Assembly: GCA_016182495.1 (NCBI GenBank)
Contig: JACPGK010000035.1
Coordinates: 1-45,759 of the forward strand
Source: Candidatus Kerfeldbacteria bacterium
GTDB taxonomy: Bacteria > Patescibacteriota > Patescibacteriia > UBA9570
DNA length: 45,759 bases
Direction: 5' to 3'
Under the pieces are notes generated by a model. That model made no database searches. It had not been told where the DNA came from and saw only the letters and a program-made list of their open reading frames with translations. Positions within the stretch are counted from its first letter, which is position 1; the number at the start of each line of letters is the position of its first letter. A program made the translations under genes and the position numbers. This document shows, one piece after another, positions 24,517 to 32,548 of the stretch.

Positions 24517-24897
24517 TTACGTGGTTGGCGCTATGGTCGAGGCATCTTGTAACACCGAGAAGGTGTATTCCAAAATAGCGTAACTGCTCAAAATAACCGC
24601 TAAACCAATCACGGCCCACACCAGCGTGTCTCGGCCTTTTTTTATTTTTTCTTCGCTACCACCAGAAAAAATAATTTTGAATCCACCCCAAATAAATATT
24701 AATAAAGTGGCCGCACCTACTAATCCCAGCAGTACTTGAATAATAGTAGCCACAATATAGACTGGTTCTTGTTTTGAAACATCGGCGGCTGTTCCAAACG
24801 GTGGATCAAGTTGTTCTCCGGACGCTCGCACCAACCAGGGCAAGCTGATGCCAACTAAGCTGATGACCAGAGATTTGATTGAACGAAGCATAGGCAT
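24517..24897 (-). CDS. Two-helix T4SS-pilin-like protein (array member 9)
   Basis: The 126-aa product has a signal peptide (ends VRASG), LDPPFG, PVYIVATIIQ, helix 1, GGFKIIFSGGSEEKIKKGRD (a lysine-rich GSEE variant) and helix 2 with IGLAVILSSYAIL. It belongs to the leftward operon SBP-member 10-member 9 and lies 9 bp after member 10. The turn SGGSEEKIKKG is closer to member 10 than to the tandem set, pointing to two sub-lineages. Confidence 0.8.
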   Translation of the reverse strand: MPMLRSIKSLVISLVGISLPWLVRASGEQLDPPFGTAADVSKQEPVYIVATIIQVLLGLVGAATLLIFIWGGFKIIFSGGSEEKIKKGRDTLVWAVIGLAVILSSYAILEYTFSVLQDASTIAPTT

Positions 24898-24906
24898 AGA
24901 AAAAGA

Positions 24907-25779
24907 TTAATTTTTTTGACCAGCACAGATGTAACCCTTATCAGGACACTGTACACCAGCGGGCACATCTTTGATATTGTATGTACCGGTGGTTTTAACG
25001 GTACTTTGAGCCACACAGCCAAAGGTGTAATCTGCCAAACTGGCGGCCTTGGTGGCGTTAAAGCGATCGCACCCTTGGGCACAGTAACATTCTTGTTGCT
25101 CCTCGGCTCCAGTTTTAAAATCTGGCTCGGTGCTGGTACTGGCAATATCGCAGCGACCAGTATCAATAATACTTTTATCCGTACCACTGTACCGTTTGCG
25201 GTAACAGTAGCAGGCGCCTTCGTTGTTGTCATCTTTTGGACAATCGCCACTGGTGCCGCAAGCATCGCCAATGTATTTGCCGGCACAATCTGTTTGATTG
25301 GGGTCGCACTTCGAAGCCGCTGTCCACCAATCAAATGGACTGTTTGATTTAAATAGTTGGTAATCTTCTACCTTGGTTACTTCTTTACCGGTGGAACTAC
25401 GATAGGCTAACCGCACCACAAAGTTGATTAAAAACCAAGCTACAAACACCACGGCTAAACCAGTCACCGTGCCGACCAGAATTTTTTTACCAGTTTCAAT
25501 CCGTTGTTCGTTGCCACCAGAGAACACAAAAAAGAAACCACCCACAATAAACATCAGTAACGATATGCCGCTCAACCCCCCAGCAATTAAATTTGAGGCA
25601 TTGACTACCGCTTGAGTGATATCACAAATTGAACAGCCGCCAATTTGTTTACGACACTCCGGTACAATTGATAAAGCAAAACCAACGGTGCTTTCTCCAG
25701 CCGCTGCACTGATAGTTGGCCTGGCCCAGCCGCCAATGACGACCATACCCACAGCGGCAATGATGAGGAGTTTATTCAT
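24907..25779 (-). CDS. Pilin-like hairpin fused to a cysteine-rich domain (array member 10)
   Basis: The 290-aa product combines a pilin-like N-terminal third with a new C-terminal domain. The first part has a signal peptide, VPECRKQIGGCSICDITQAVVN, helix 1, GGFFFVFSGGNEQRIETGKK and helix 2. About 160 further residues contain 13 cysteines, with spacings such as CYCYRKR and CYCAQGC. With the three N-terminal cysteines the total is 16, an even number compatible with disulfides outside the membrane. It could be a tip or anchor subunit (inference). Its ATG overlaps the end of the solute-binding protein gene by 8 bp. Confidence 0.75.
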   Translation of the reverse strand: MNKLLIIAAVGMVVIGGWARPTISAAAGESTVGFALSIVPECRKQIGGCSICDITQAVVNASNLIAGGLSGISLLMFIVGGFFFVFSGGNEQRIETGKKILVGTVTGLAVVFVAWFLINFVVRLAYRSSTGKEVTKVEDYQLFKSNSPFDWWTAASKCDPNQTDCAGKYIGDACGTSGDCPKDDNNEGACYCYRKRYSGTDKSIIDTGRCDIASTSTEPDFKTGAEEQQECYCAQGCDRFNATKAASLADYTFGCVAQSTVKTTGTYNIKDVPAGVQCPDKGYICAGQKN

Positions 25780-27148
25780 AGGTCAGTTCTACTTTAGCGG
25801 CGGTGTTGGCGACAGCGGTTTGCGGGTCGAGGCGTTGATCGTTCACTACCGTGATCATATCAGCAAAGGCTTGGTCTACTTCTGCTGGCTTACTGCCGGC
25901 ATACCAACTTTGCGCCGTGAGTGCTTGGTTGGCAAATACGCTTAAGGTAAAATCTTCTTGTTGATCAGCGAGAATCGCTTTTAAAGCCGCTGGTTGGCCG
26001 GTAGCGTCGGCATAGGCTTGAGCCACTGCCGTAGTAGTGGTGATATACTCTACTAAAGCCCAGGCTTCGTTGGGATGCGCTGAATTAATGGATACCGTTT
26101 CTAACCAGTAATTAGCGTAATTCACTTCAGCCGCTAGATCAACTTGCGGGATAGGGGCAATATCAAAGTTTAATTGTGGCGCGCGATTTTTAATATCGGC
26201 TAGTTGGTAATGATACCCTAAAAAGTAAGCACTGGTGCCATTGATAAAGGTTTCTAGGGCGTCGGGTTGATTAGAATTCCAGCTGTACCACTCTACTTCT
26301 GGATTGGCAAAACTGGTATAAAACTCCAACGCTTTACTACCTGGAAAATAATCACGTTGCTCTTCCGATTCATCGGCAAACAGAATGCGATCACCTAACG
26401 ACATCACCGCCCCATTTTGCATCATTAGTAACGACATAATATCGAAATAGCCTGGTACGTTATTAGCTGTACCAAGGGCCGCGCCAGCTTGAATAACATT
26501 ATTATCAATATCCACCAAGGTCATTTTTGGCACCTGCTCTACAAATTCTTGCCAGGTAGTAGCCGGCAGGGGAATTTTTCCTTTACTTAATAAATCTTTG
26601 TTGTAGTAGAGTACTAGGGTATCGAGGCTTAATGGTAAACCAAACACTTTTTCGGTAGCGGTAGTAGTATCGGTTTCATCCACTAACACGGTGTCATCAC
26701 TGACTACTTGAGGAAACAGTGAGGAAATTTGTTGAGGCGATATCGTTCGTTTAGCCGTGCTATCAACAATTTGTTGGGTAGAACCAAAACTTTTCTCGGT
26801 GGTAACAGTAGCTACTTTTATACTGCTGGGCAGTGGACTAATGAGGTTTTTAAATTTACCCAAGTGACTATTTGGTATTGAAAAAATATCAGGACCTTCT
26901 CCTTGCGCCCAGGCTTCAATTAAACTATTTTCGTATTCTTCTGGAGTAAGTTGGCGTACTTCAACCTTAATGTAGGGATGGTTCGCTTGAAAAGCGGTGA
27001 TGCTTGGTAGGATGTTTTCTTCTTCAGTATACACCGTCCAGTATTGCAAGGTGACTGTGGCTGGTACTTTGCCACTGTTTCGACAAATTGCCCCTGACGT
27101 GGTGATCACCAGTAGTACTACAAACCACAGTACAGTTCGTCTATTCAT
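25772..27148 (-). CDS. Extracellular solute-binding protein (family 1)
   Basis: From ATG 27148 the product has 458 aa and the fold pattern of MalE-type sugar-binding proteins: LQYWTVYTEEENILPSI, then GPDIFSIPNSHLGKF, LPLSLDTLVLYYNKDLL, INGTSAYFLGYHY and a final VELTYE. The signal segment ends TTSGAIC; a lipoprotein Cys is possible, but the lipobox is not canonical. No ABC permease or ATPase is nearby, so the receptor is an orphan here. It is the first gene of an operon with two pilin-like proteins. The ligand is unknown. Confidence 0.85.
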   Translation of the reverse strand: MNRRTVLWFVVLLVITTSGAICRNSGKVPATVTLQYWTVYTEEENILPSITAFQANHPYIKVEVRQLTPEEYENSLIEAWAQGEGPDIFSIPNSHLGKFKNLISPLPSSIKVATVTTEKSFGSTQQIVDSTAKRTISPQQISSLFPQVVSDDTVLVDETDTTTATEKVFGLPLSLDTLVLYYNKDLLSKGKIPLPATTWQEFVEQVPKMTLVDIDNNVIQAGAALGTANNVPGYFDIMSLLMMQNGAVMSLGDRILFADESEEQRDYFPGSKALEFYTSFANPEVEWYSWNSNQPDALETFINGTSAYFLGYHYQLADIKNRAPQLNFDIAPIPQVDLAAEVNYANYWLETVSINSAHPNEAWALVEYITTTTAVAQAYADATGQPAALKAILADQQEDFTLSVFANQALTAQSWYAGSKPAEVDQAFADMITVVNDQRLDPQTAVANTAAKVELTYE

Positions 27149-27154
27149 GGAAAA

Positions 27155-27182
27155 ATTATACCAGTTTTTCTGAATTTTGCAA
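27155..27182 (-). promoter_or_regulatory. Leaderless promoter of the SBP-pilin operon
   Basis: TTGCAA (27177-27182) and a consensus TATAAT (plus 27155-27160) are 16 bp apart. Only 6 nt separate the -10 from ATG 27148, so transcription should begin at or next to the start codon. Confidence 0.75.
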
Positions 27183-27213
27183 CTATTCGTCCGCTCCTTA
27201 TTGGTCAACGTAG

Positions 27214-28113
27214 TTATTTCGTAGCCACCAGGTAGGTGGTTGATGCTAACAGGTGGGCATCAGTTCTTTTATTGAGTATGATATCCAATGGTTTTAATAG
27301 TACCATGATACAGCCCCATAGTAGGGTTAAGGGGAGGCGTAGAATTTTTGGAGGATACGTCATCAGATACGTTAAGGTGAGATGCATGATGGTATAGGTT
27401 GGACCAACGCATGCCCCTTGTTCAATGATTTTAAAACCAGCCTGTTCAAATAATTGGGTGTGTCCAGTGACAGTGTAGTTTTGATAGTGGTACGGATAAC
27501 CATGATAACTTTGCACAAATGGCGTTGCCACAAATAGTTTTGCCCCTGGCTTACATACGCGATACATTTCGCTAACTGCTCGTTCTGGAGTATGTAAGTG
27601 TTCAAGTACCGCTGAACATTCAATCATATCTACTGTATTGTCGGCTAAAGGTAGAGCATGGGCATCGCCAACGATATCAACATTTGGGAACGGACCAATA
27701 TTAAGATTGAGTAATTTTTCCGAGTGTCGATGCGGACCGCCACCAATAGCGATGGCCACTTGTGTATCATCAATACTATCAAGCAATCTATTAATTGCTG
27801 TGATGGCCGCAGGTGATCGGTAATCTTTGGCTTTCAGCGACCGTAACCACCCCATTACACCGCGACGTTCGTTAGCTAAAAAGGAGCTGCTATATTCTCG
27901 GTTCATTGTACGCGAAGTGGCGGCGTAGTTTGCCATGGCGGTAGCATCGGGCAATATAACCGGTACGCTGTTATCATGGAGTGGAAAAGTGTCCTGGCCA
28001 TCTGCAGATATCAACTGGGTGCGATCGGCGGTATAGTGCAACCGCTGCGTAGTACATGGTGATATCAAACACCCTTGCTGAATCAGGGTTGCTAGTTTTA
28101 TTTTATAATCCAT
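27214..28113 (-). CDS. SAM-dependent methyltransferase (class I)
   Basis: The product of about 299 aa (ATG 28113) has the Methyltransf_11 pattern: VAIAIGGGPHRHSEKL (glycine-rich motif I), VDIVGDAHALPLADNTVDMI, CSAVLEHLHTPERAVSEMYRVCKPGAKLFVATPF, and a C-terminal hydrophobic stretch. The N-terminal 60 residues resemble the small domain that often precedes Methyltransf_11 in sugar- or quinone-modifying enzymes. It overlaps the uridylyltransferase gene by 11 bp, which suggests a role in glycan or glycolipid decoration. The substrate is unknown. Confidence 0.8.
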   Translation of the reverse strand: MDYKIKLATLIQQGCLISPCTTQRLHYTADRTQLISADGQDTFPLHDNSVPVILPDATAMANYAATSRTMNREYSSSFLANERRGVMGWLRSLKAKDYRSPAAITAINRLLDSIDDTQVAIAIGGGPHRHSEKLLNLNIGPFPNVDIVGDAHALPLADNTVDMIECSAVLEHLHTPERAVSEMYRVCKPGAKLFVATPFVQSYHGYPYHYQNYTVTGHTQLFEQAGFKIIEQGACVGPTYTIMHLTLTYLMTYPPKILRLPLTLLWGCIMVLLKPLDIILNKRTDAHLLASTTYLVATK

Positions 28114-29371
28114 AGTCGGTGCGCAGCAAAGCTTGGAAATCATGTTGTTTTTTTCCAGCGATAGTTTGATCTTGATAAATCAAGGCGTCCACAAACCGTT
28201 TCACCGGCCAAAACCGACGCTCACGCGGCACAATCACATAGTGTGACGGCAAATTTACATCGCAGGCAAAATGTTCTAGCTGAATTACTTCACCTTCTGG
28301 TAAGGTTTTTTCTGCTAGTACCAATGGCAAATCTTCTTCAAATGCTAACAGATCGTTCAGGGTAAACCAAAATGTATTGGTATTAAAAAATGGAATCTGG
28401 TCTTGATCAAAATCGGATGGAAATTTCATTTGTTCAACAATAATCAATTGTCCATCAACGTAACAAGGTGCCCCACCTTGATCGCCCAGAGTTTTGGTGG
28501 CCAGTTCCACCGTGCGACCCCGACCAGTTTGAATGTGTGCCCCCAGTAATACCGGATCAAGCGTAGCGCCTAAATTATCAATGTTGGCAAAAAACATATA
28601 CTGTACCTGTGGAATATGGGTTTCGCGCAGATAGTGTTGCAGCAAGTAGATAAAATCGCCATGTCCACAGGGAGCCCATGATAACTCACCAGTCTGATCT
28701 ATAAACAGGTCAATATTTTTAAGATCCATCACCTTTTGAAATCGAGGAATCAACGGTTGTTGCACCACAAAATGAAAGCGATCAGGTTCAAGCGTAGGAT
28801 ATTTGCGTAGGAGTTGTTGAACATGTTTTCGAGTGGCGGCATCGGTAATAAAACTGTTCATGATGATAACATGTGGATGATGTGACAAATGATATTGAGC
28901 AGTATGGTGTAATAGATTTCGGATTTTTAGTTCCAAGTAACTTAACCCATTCACTACCGGAGTAATGCCCTTGGGCGAACTTACCATATCATCAGCTACT
29001 GTTTGCAAGACGCTATGATACCGTTGTTGTTCCGCGGCGGTGATTTTACTGTGATCAAAATAGCGGGTGGCGGCACCACCATTTAACCAAAATACTAACA
29101 GCTGATCTTGACGTAAAGCAGTGATACCCTGCTGTTGTAGTTCGGCGTGGTGGAGTTGTTGATAGTGTGGAAATTCGTTTGGTTGGGGTGGTCGTAAACG
29201 GCTGGCATCAATCACAAAGGAACTGTGGTCAAGTTCACCAGTTTGTAATTTAACGTGCAAAGCTTTGATATGATCTGGATCAATGCCACGAGCCCGTAAT
29301 TTGGCTTGAATGGCAGCGTTATCAATATGGTACATCAGCAGAATGGTACCAGGTTTTACCTCAAGCTTCAA
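28103..29371 (-). CDS. UDPGP-type UTP-sugar-1-phosphate uridylyltransferase
   Basis: The product of about 410-422 aa belongs to the eukaryote-like UDPGP family rather than the short GalU family. It has the nucleotide loop LNGGAATR (GGxGTR variant), SPKGITPV, the uridine-binding PCGHGDFIYLL, FFANIDNLGATLDP, and IVEQMKFPSDF with FFNTNTFWF. Such enzymes make UDP-glucose, UDP-GlcNAc or related donors. The track start is a TTG; ATG 29335 is an alternative, and neither has a Shine-Dalgarno. A -10-like TATGAT lies 3 nt upstream of the TTG. Confidence 0.85.
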   Translation of the reverse strand: MKLEVKPGTILLMYHIDNAAIQAKLRARGIDPDHIKALHVKLQTGELDHSSFVIDASRLRPPQPNEFPHYQQLHHAELQQQGITALRQDQLLVFWLNGGAATRYFDHSKITAAEQQRYHSVLQTVADDMVSSPKGITPVVNGLSYLELKIRNLLHHTAQYHLSHHPHVIIMNSFITDAATRKHVQQLLRKYPTLEPDRFHFVVQQPLIPRFQKVMDLKNIDLFIDQTGELSWAPCGHGDFIYLLQHYLRETHIPQVQYMFFANIDNLGATLDPVLLGAHIQTGRGRTVELATKTLGDQGGAPCYVDGQLIIVEQMKFPSDFDQDQIPFFNTNTFWFTLNDLLAFEEDLPLVLAEKTLPEGEVIQLEHFACDVNLPSHYVIVPRERRFWPVKRFVDALIYQDQTIAGKKQHDFQALLRTDYGL

Positions 29372-29373
29372 TC

Positions 29374-29394
29374 TATCATAGGTATGCTATGATA
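29374..29394. promoter_or_regulatory. Inverted repeat holding two divergent -10 boxes
   Basis: TATCATAG (29374-29381) and CTATGATA (29387-29394) form a perfect 8-bp inverted repeat with a 5-nt centre. Each arm contains TATGAT in opposite orientation. On + the box has an upstream TG (extended -10, TGCTATGAT) and ends 6 nt before ATG 29400. No good -35 is seen for either side. Confidence 0.55.
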
Positions 29395-29399
29395 TAAAT

Positions 29400-30191
29400 A
29401 TGACCAACCTTACCAACCTAGTGCAATTTGCCCAACAATTAAGCCGGTCTGCTGGTACGCAATTAGTGCAGGCTTACCAACAACAATCCAGTAGTAACAT
29501 TAATCGACGCGAATCTCCCAAAGCCATGAAATTATTGGAAGACAGTACCATTGACCAATGGTTGGTGCAGCATATTCACGCAACGTATCCAGATCATAGT
29601 ATTCTCACTGAAGAATCGGGTTTACTATATAACACTGATCAATCATCATACCGTTGGATTATTGATCCGATTGATGGCAGCGTCAATTTTTCTAACCATA
29701 ATCCATTTTTTGCTATCTCCATGGCTGTACAAATTAATGGGGTTTTAGAAATTGGTATAATTGAAGCACCGCTATTAGGTGAACAGTTTGTGGCAGTACG
29801 CGGACACGGTGCCACTGTCAATGGTCAGCCAATTCGAGTATCCACTACTGCCAAACTGCAGCAGGCCTATGTGTTAAGTTGTGATGGTGGCATGACTGAC
29901 CGCACTCAAGTATTTTCAACTTTGATTCGTAATTATTACGACCAAGTGATTGATTTTCGTAAACTTGGTTCGGCCGCTTTAGAGTGTGCTTGGGTGGCCA
30001 GTGGCCGCGCTGATGGCTACATTACCATGGCGATTGATCCATGGGATATAGCCGCTGGAGTAGTATTGATTGAAGAAGCTGGCGGCCAAGTGACAACCTT
30101 TCATGGCGAACCATGGCAAGCACAACAACTTGATGTGATTGCTTCGAATGGTTTGCTTCATCAAGCGTTTATGGACCGAATTTGGGACTAA
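29400..30191 (+). CDS. Inositol monophosphatase family protein
   Basis: The 263-aa product has the metal-binding motifs of the IMPase/FBPase-like fold: LTEESG, WIIDPIDGSVNF (DPIDGxxNF) and the C-terminal DPWDIAAGVVLIEEAGG. Members hydrolyse inositol phosphates, 3'-phosphoadenosine phosphates or sugar phosphates with Mg2+. The exact substrate cannot be told from sequence. It is divergent from the uridylyltransferase operon and its -10 is 6 nt from the ATG. Confidence 0.92.
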   Translation: MTNLTNLVQFAQQLSRSAGTQLVQAYQQQSSSNINRRESPKAMKLLEDSTIDQWLVQHIHATYPDHSILTEESGLLYNTDQSSYRWIIDPIDGSVNFSNHNPFFAISMAVQINGVLEIGIIEAPLLGEQFVAVRGHGATVNGQPIRVSTTAKLQQAYVLSCDGGMTDRTQVFSTLIRNYYDQVIDFRKLGSAALECAWVASGRADGYITMAIDPWDIAAGVVLIEEAGGQVTTFHGEPWQAQQLDVIASNGLLHQAFMDRIWD

Positions 30192-30208
30192 CGATATACT
30201 AGATAGAT

Positions 30209-32512
30209 ATGAAATATATCATGTTGACTGCGGTACTGGCCAGTACACTGATGATTAGTCAATCCGCCCAAGCTCAAACTGTATCGCTATCGTTATTTAC
30301 TGAATTAACTGGTCAATCTGCCGGCGATTTTGCTGGCCAGGCCGTTGCCAGTGCTGGTGATATTAATGGCGATGGTTTTCAAGATATGCTGATTGGAGCA
30401 CCCAATAACGATACTGCTGGAGCCAATGCTGGAGCGGCTTATATTATATATGGACAAAATGCCCAGTTTACTTCGCCAATCAGTTTAAGTGATAGCATAG
30501 TGGTACCATTAAGCGGTGTAACAGCTGGTGATACTGCCGGTTACGCTGTGGCTGGCGCCGGTGACGTGAATAATGATGGCTTTGATGATTTTTTGATTGG
30601 CGCTTATCGACGGTCGAGTGGAGCAGGCAGTGCCTATTTAATTTACGGACAATCGCAAACATTAACCGCCGTAACGTTAGCTCAAGCCGTCACAGCCGGT
30701 GGGGCAGAGTTTACTGGCGAAATGGCCAATGATCAGGCCGGTTATGCTGTGGCTGGCGCCGGGGATGTCAATGGCGATGGCTATGATGATTTTTTGATTG
30801 GTGCTAATACCATGGCTGATGGTGGCACCAATGCCGGCGCTGCCTATATTATTTATGGTAAACCAACCGAATACACTTCAACCAGTTTAGCCACGAATGA
30901 TAGCAATATTGTGCAGTTGACCGGAGAATCAGCTAGTAATTTGGCTGGAGCGGCCGTAGCCACAGCTGGGGACGTCAATTTTGATGGCTATGCTGATTTT
31001 TTGATCGGGGCATACGGGTATAACTCTACGGCCGGCGCCGCTTATTTAGTATATGGCGGCTCAACCAAACTCACCAATGCTAGTTTAGCCAGTACAGTGC
31101 GGTTTAGTCATACTGTTGCTAATGCTTCGGCTGGTTATGCGGTAGCCTCGGCTGGTGATATCAATAGTGACAGTTATGCTGATTTTTTGATTGGCGCCTA
31201 CAATGCTTCTGGGGCTAAGGGAGCAACCTATGTTTTATACGGCCAAGCGACGGTCTGGACCAGTGCCACTTTGGCGGCCAGTTCAATTATTGTAGAACTA
31301 ACCGGTGAAACCGCCGGCGACTCATCTGGCTATGCTGTGGCTGGCGTCGGCGATGCTAATGGTGATGGTTTTGATGACTTTGCCATTGGGGCATGGAATA
31401 ATGATGATGGTGCCAGCAATAGCGGGGCAGCGTACTTGGTACTGGGTCAGGATAGTACGCTAACTTCCGGCGATGTATCAGCTATGATTGAATTGACTGG
31501 TGTAGCCGCTAGTGACGCTGCTGGTATTGCCGTGGCCACATCGGGTGATGTTAACGCCGATGGTTATCCGGATATATTAATTGGAGCTCGATCGACTGAT
31601 ACTACGGGAACCGATGCTGGCTCGGCCTATTTGGCGTACATGTATATTGATGCCGATGGTGATGGTGAAGGCTCTCCGGATGCTATTTTTCCTGGTACAG
31701 ATTGTGATGATAGCGACGATAGTGTCAGCGAAGAACAAACCTATTACGTTGATGCCGATGGTGATGGCTTGGGTACGAGTGAGACGGCTGTACTGTGTAG
31801 TAGTACGCCGCCAGCCGGATATAGCGATAACAGTAACGATACCGACGATACGGTTGTGAATAACGGCGTAGAAATTGATGACGACCAGGTTGATAATGAC
31901 GGTGATGGTGAGATTGATGAACATAACACCATTACAGAAAATGGAGCCCATCCCGGTTATGGCACTACCGATCCCAGTGATCCGGCTGCGTACGCCAGCA
32001 ATGTACTAACTATTGCTGGTACGATTGATGGTGACATGTTGGTTACTTTTGCTGATAATTCAGTGTATCAATATGATGTGTTTACTGGCACCACCACTCA
32101 ATTAACCAAAGTCAGTTCTTACCAAGCTACCGGCTATATTGTGGTACTGCAGGCCCAGGGGCAAAAATTGGCCCTGGTGAATGTGTATAACGGCGAAGTA
32201 TTTTCCAGTATTACTCTATCTAAAACGAATCTCTACAGTAAAACTAGCGTACTCTTGAAAGATGCTCGATCAGATCACTCGGTTGAGGTAGTGGTAACTT
32301 CACGGCAGAAAGCGCAGGTATTGTTAACAATTACGAAAGTAAATTTGACTAAGGAAAAGTTAAAACGCAAAAGCCTAGTCACTCTATCGAATAAGGCCGT
32401 GGCCCCAAACAAAACCAAAGTGAAGAAATCTACCATTAGCCTACGTACTAAAAAAGGCCAGGTGCTTCAGCCGTATAGAGTAACAAAAAAGTATAAATTG
32501 AAGGCTGCTTGA
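30209..32512 (+). CDS. Secreted FG-GAP repeat protein with Ca-binding-like and basic C-terminal regions
   Basis: The 767-aa product has a signal peptide (cleavage near AQAQT) and seven FG-GAP repeats (about 30-475). Their cores read AGDINGDGFQDMLIGA, AGDVNNDGFDDFLIGA and so on, each ending in Y(L/I)xYG, and form an integrin-like beta-propeller with Ca-binding DxNxDGxxD loops. An Asp-rich region (about 480-575) with TDCDDSDDSV and DADGDGLG resembles thrombospondin-3/MopE metal-binding repeats. The last 150 residues are Lys/Thr/Ser-rich. TATACT lies 8 nt before the ATG. It is probably a surface adhesin. Confidence 0.85.
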   Translation: MKYIMLTAVLASTLMISQSAQAQTVSLSLFTELTGQSAGDFAGQAVASAGDINGDGFQDMLIGAPNNDTAGANAGAAYIIYGQNAQFTSPISLSDSIVVPLSGVTAGDTAGYAVAGAGDVNNDGFDDFLIGAYRRSSGAGSAYLIYGQSQTLTAVTLAQAVTAGGAEFTGEMANDQAGYAVAGAGDVNGDGYDDFLIGANTMADGGTNAGAAYIIYGKPTEYTSTSLATNDSNIVQLTGESASNLAGAAVATAGDVNFDGYADFLIGAYGYNSTAGAAYLVYGGSTKLTNASLASTVRFSHTVANASAGYAVASAGDINSDSYADFLIGAYNASGAKGATYVLYGQATVWTSATLAASSIIVELTGETAGDSSGYAVAGVGDANGDGFDDFAIGAWNNDDGASNSGAAYLVLGQDSTLTSGDVSAMIELTGVAASDAAGIAVATSGDVNADGYPDILIGARSTDTTGTDAGSAYLAYMYIDADGDGEGSPDAIFPGTDCDDSDDSVSEEQTYYVDADGDGLGTSETAVLCSSTPPAGYSDNSNDTDDTVVNNGVEIDDDQVDNDGDGEIDEHNTITENGAHPGYGTTDPSDPAAYASNVLTIAGTIDGDMLVTFADNSVYQYDVFTGTTTQLTKVSSYQATGYIVVLQAQGQKLALVNVYNGEVFSSITLSKTNLYSKTSVLLKDARSDHSVEVVVTSRQKAQVLLTITKVNLTKEKLKRKSLVTLSNKAVAPNKTKVKKSTISLRTKKGQVLQPYRVTKKYKLKAA

Positions 32513-32537
32513 CTACTACTATAGGTAGTATTACCAT
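32509..32537 (+). promoter_or_regulatory. Promoter of the Gld-like ABC operon
   Basis: TTGACT (32509-32514, overlapping the upstream stop codon) and TACCAT (32532-32537) are 17 bp apart. The spacer contains the inverted repeat TACTAC/GTAGTA. ATG 32549 is 11 nt downstream, leaving at most a very short leader. Confidence 0.5.
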
Positions 32538-32548
32538 ACGTATTGGTT

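Noticed and set aside
21036-25779. Pilin array considered as type IV (PilA) pilins because pilT is in the window
   Set aside because: They lack a prepilin G|FTLIE cleavage motif and have two helices with a GNEE turn, so TrbC/VirB2-like is a better fit.
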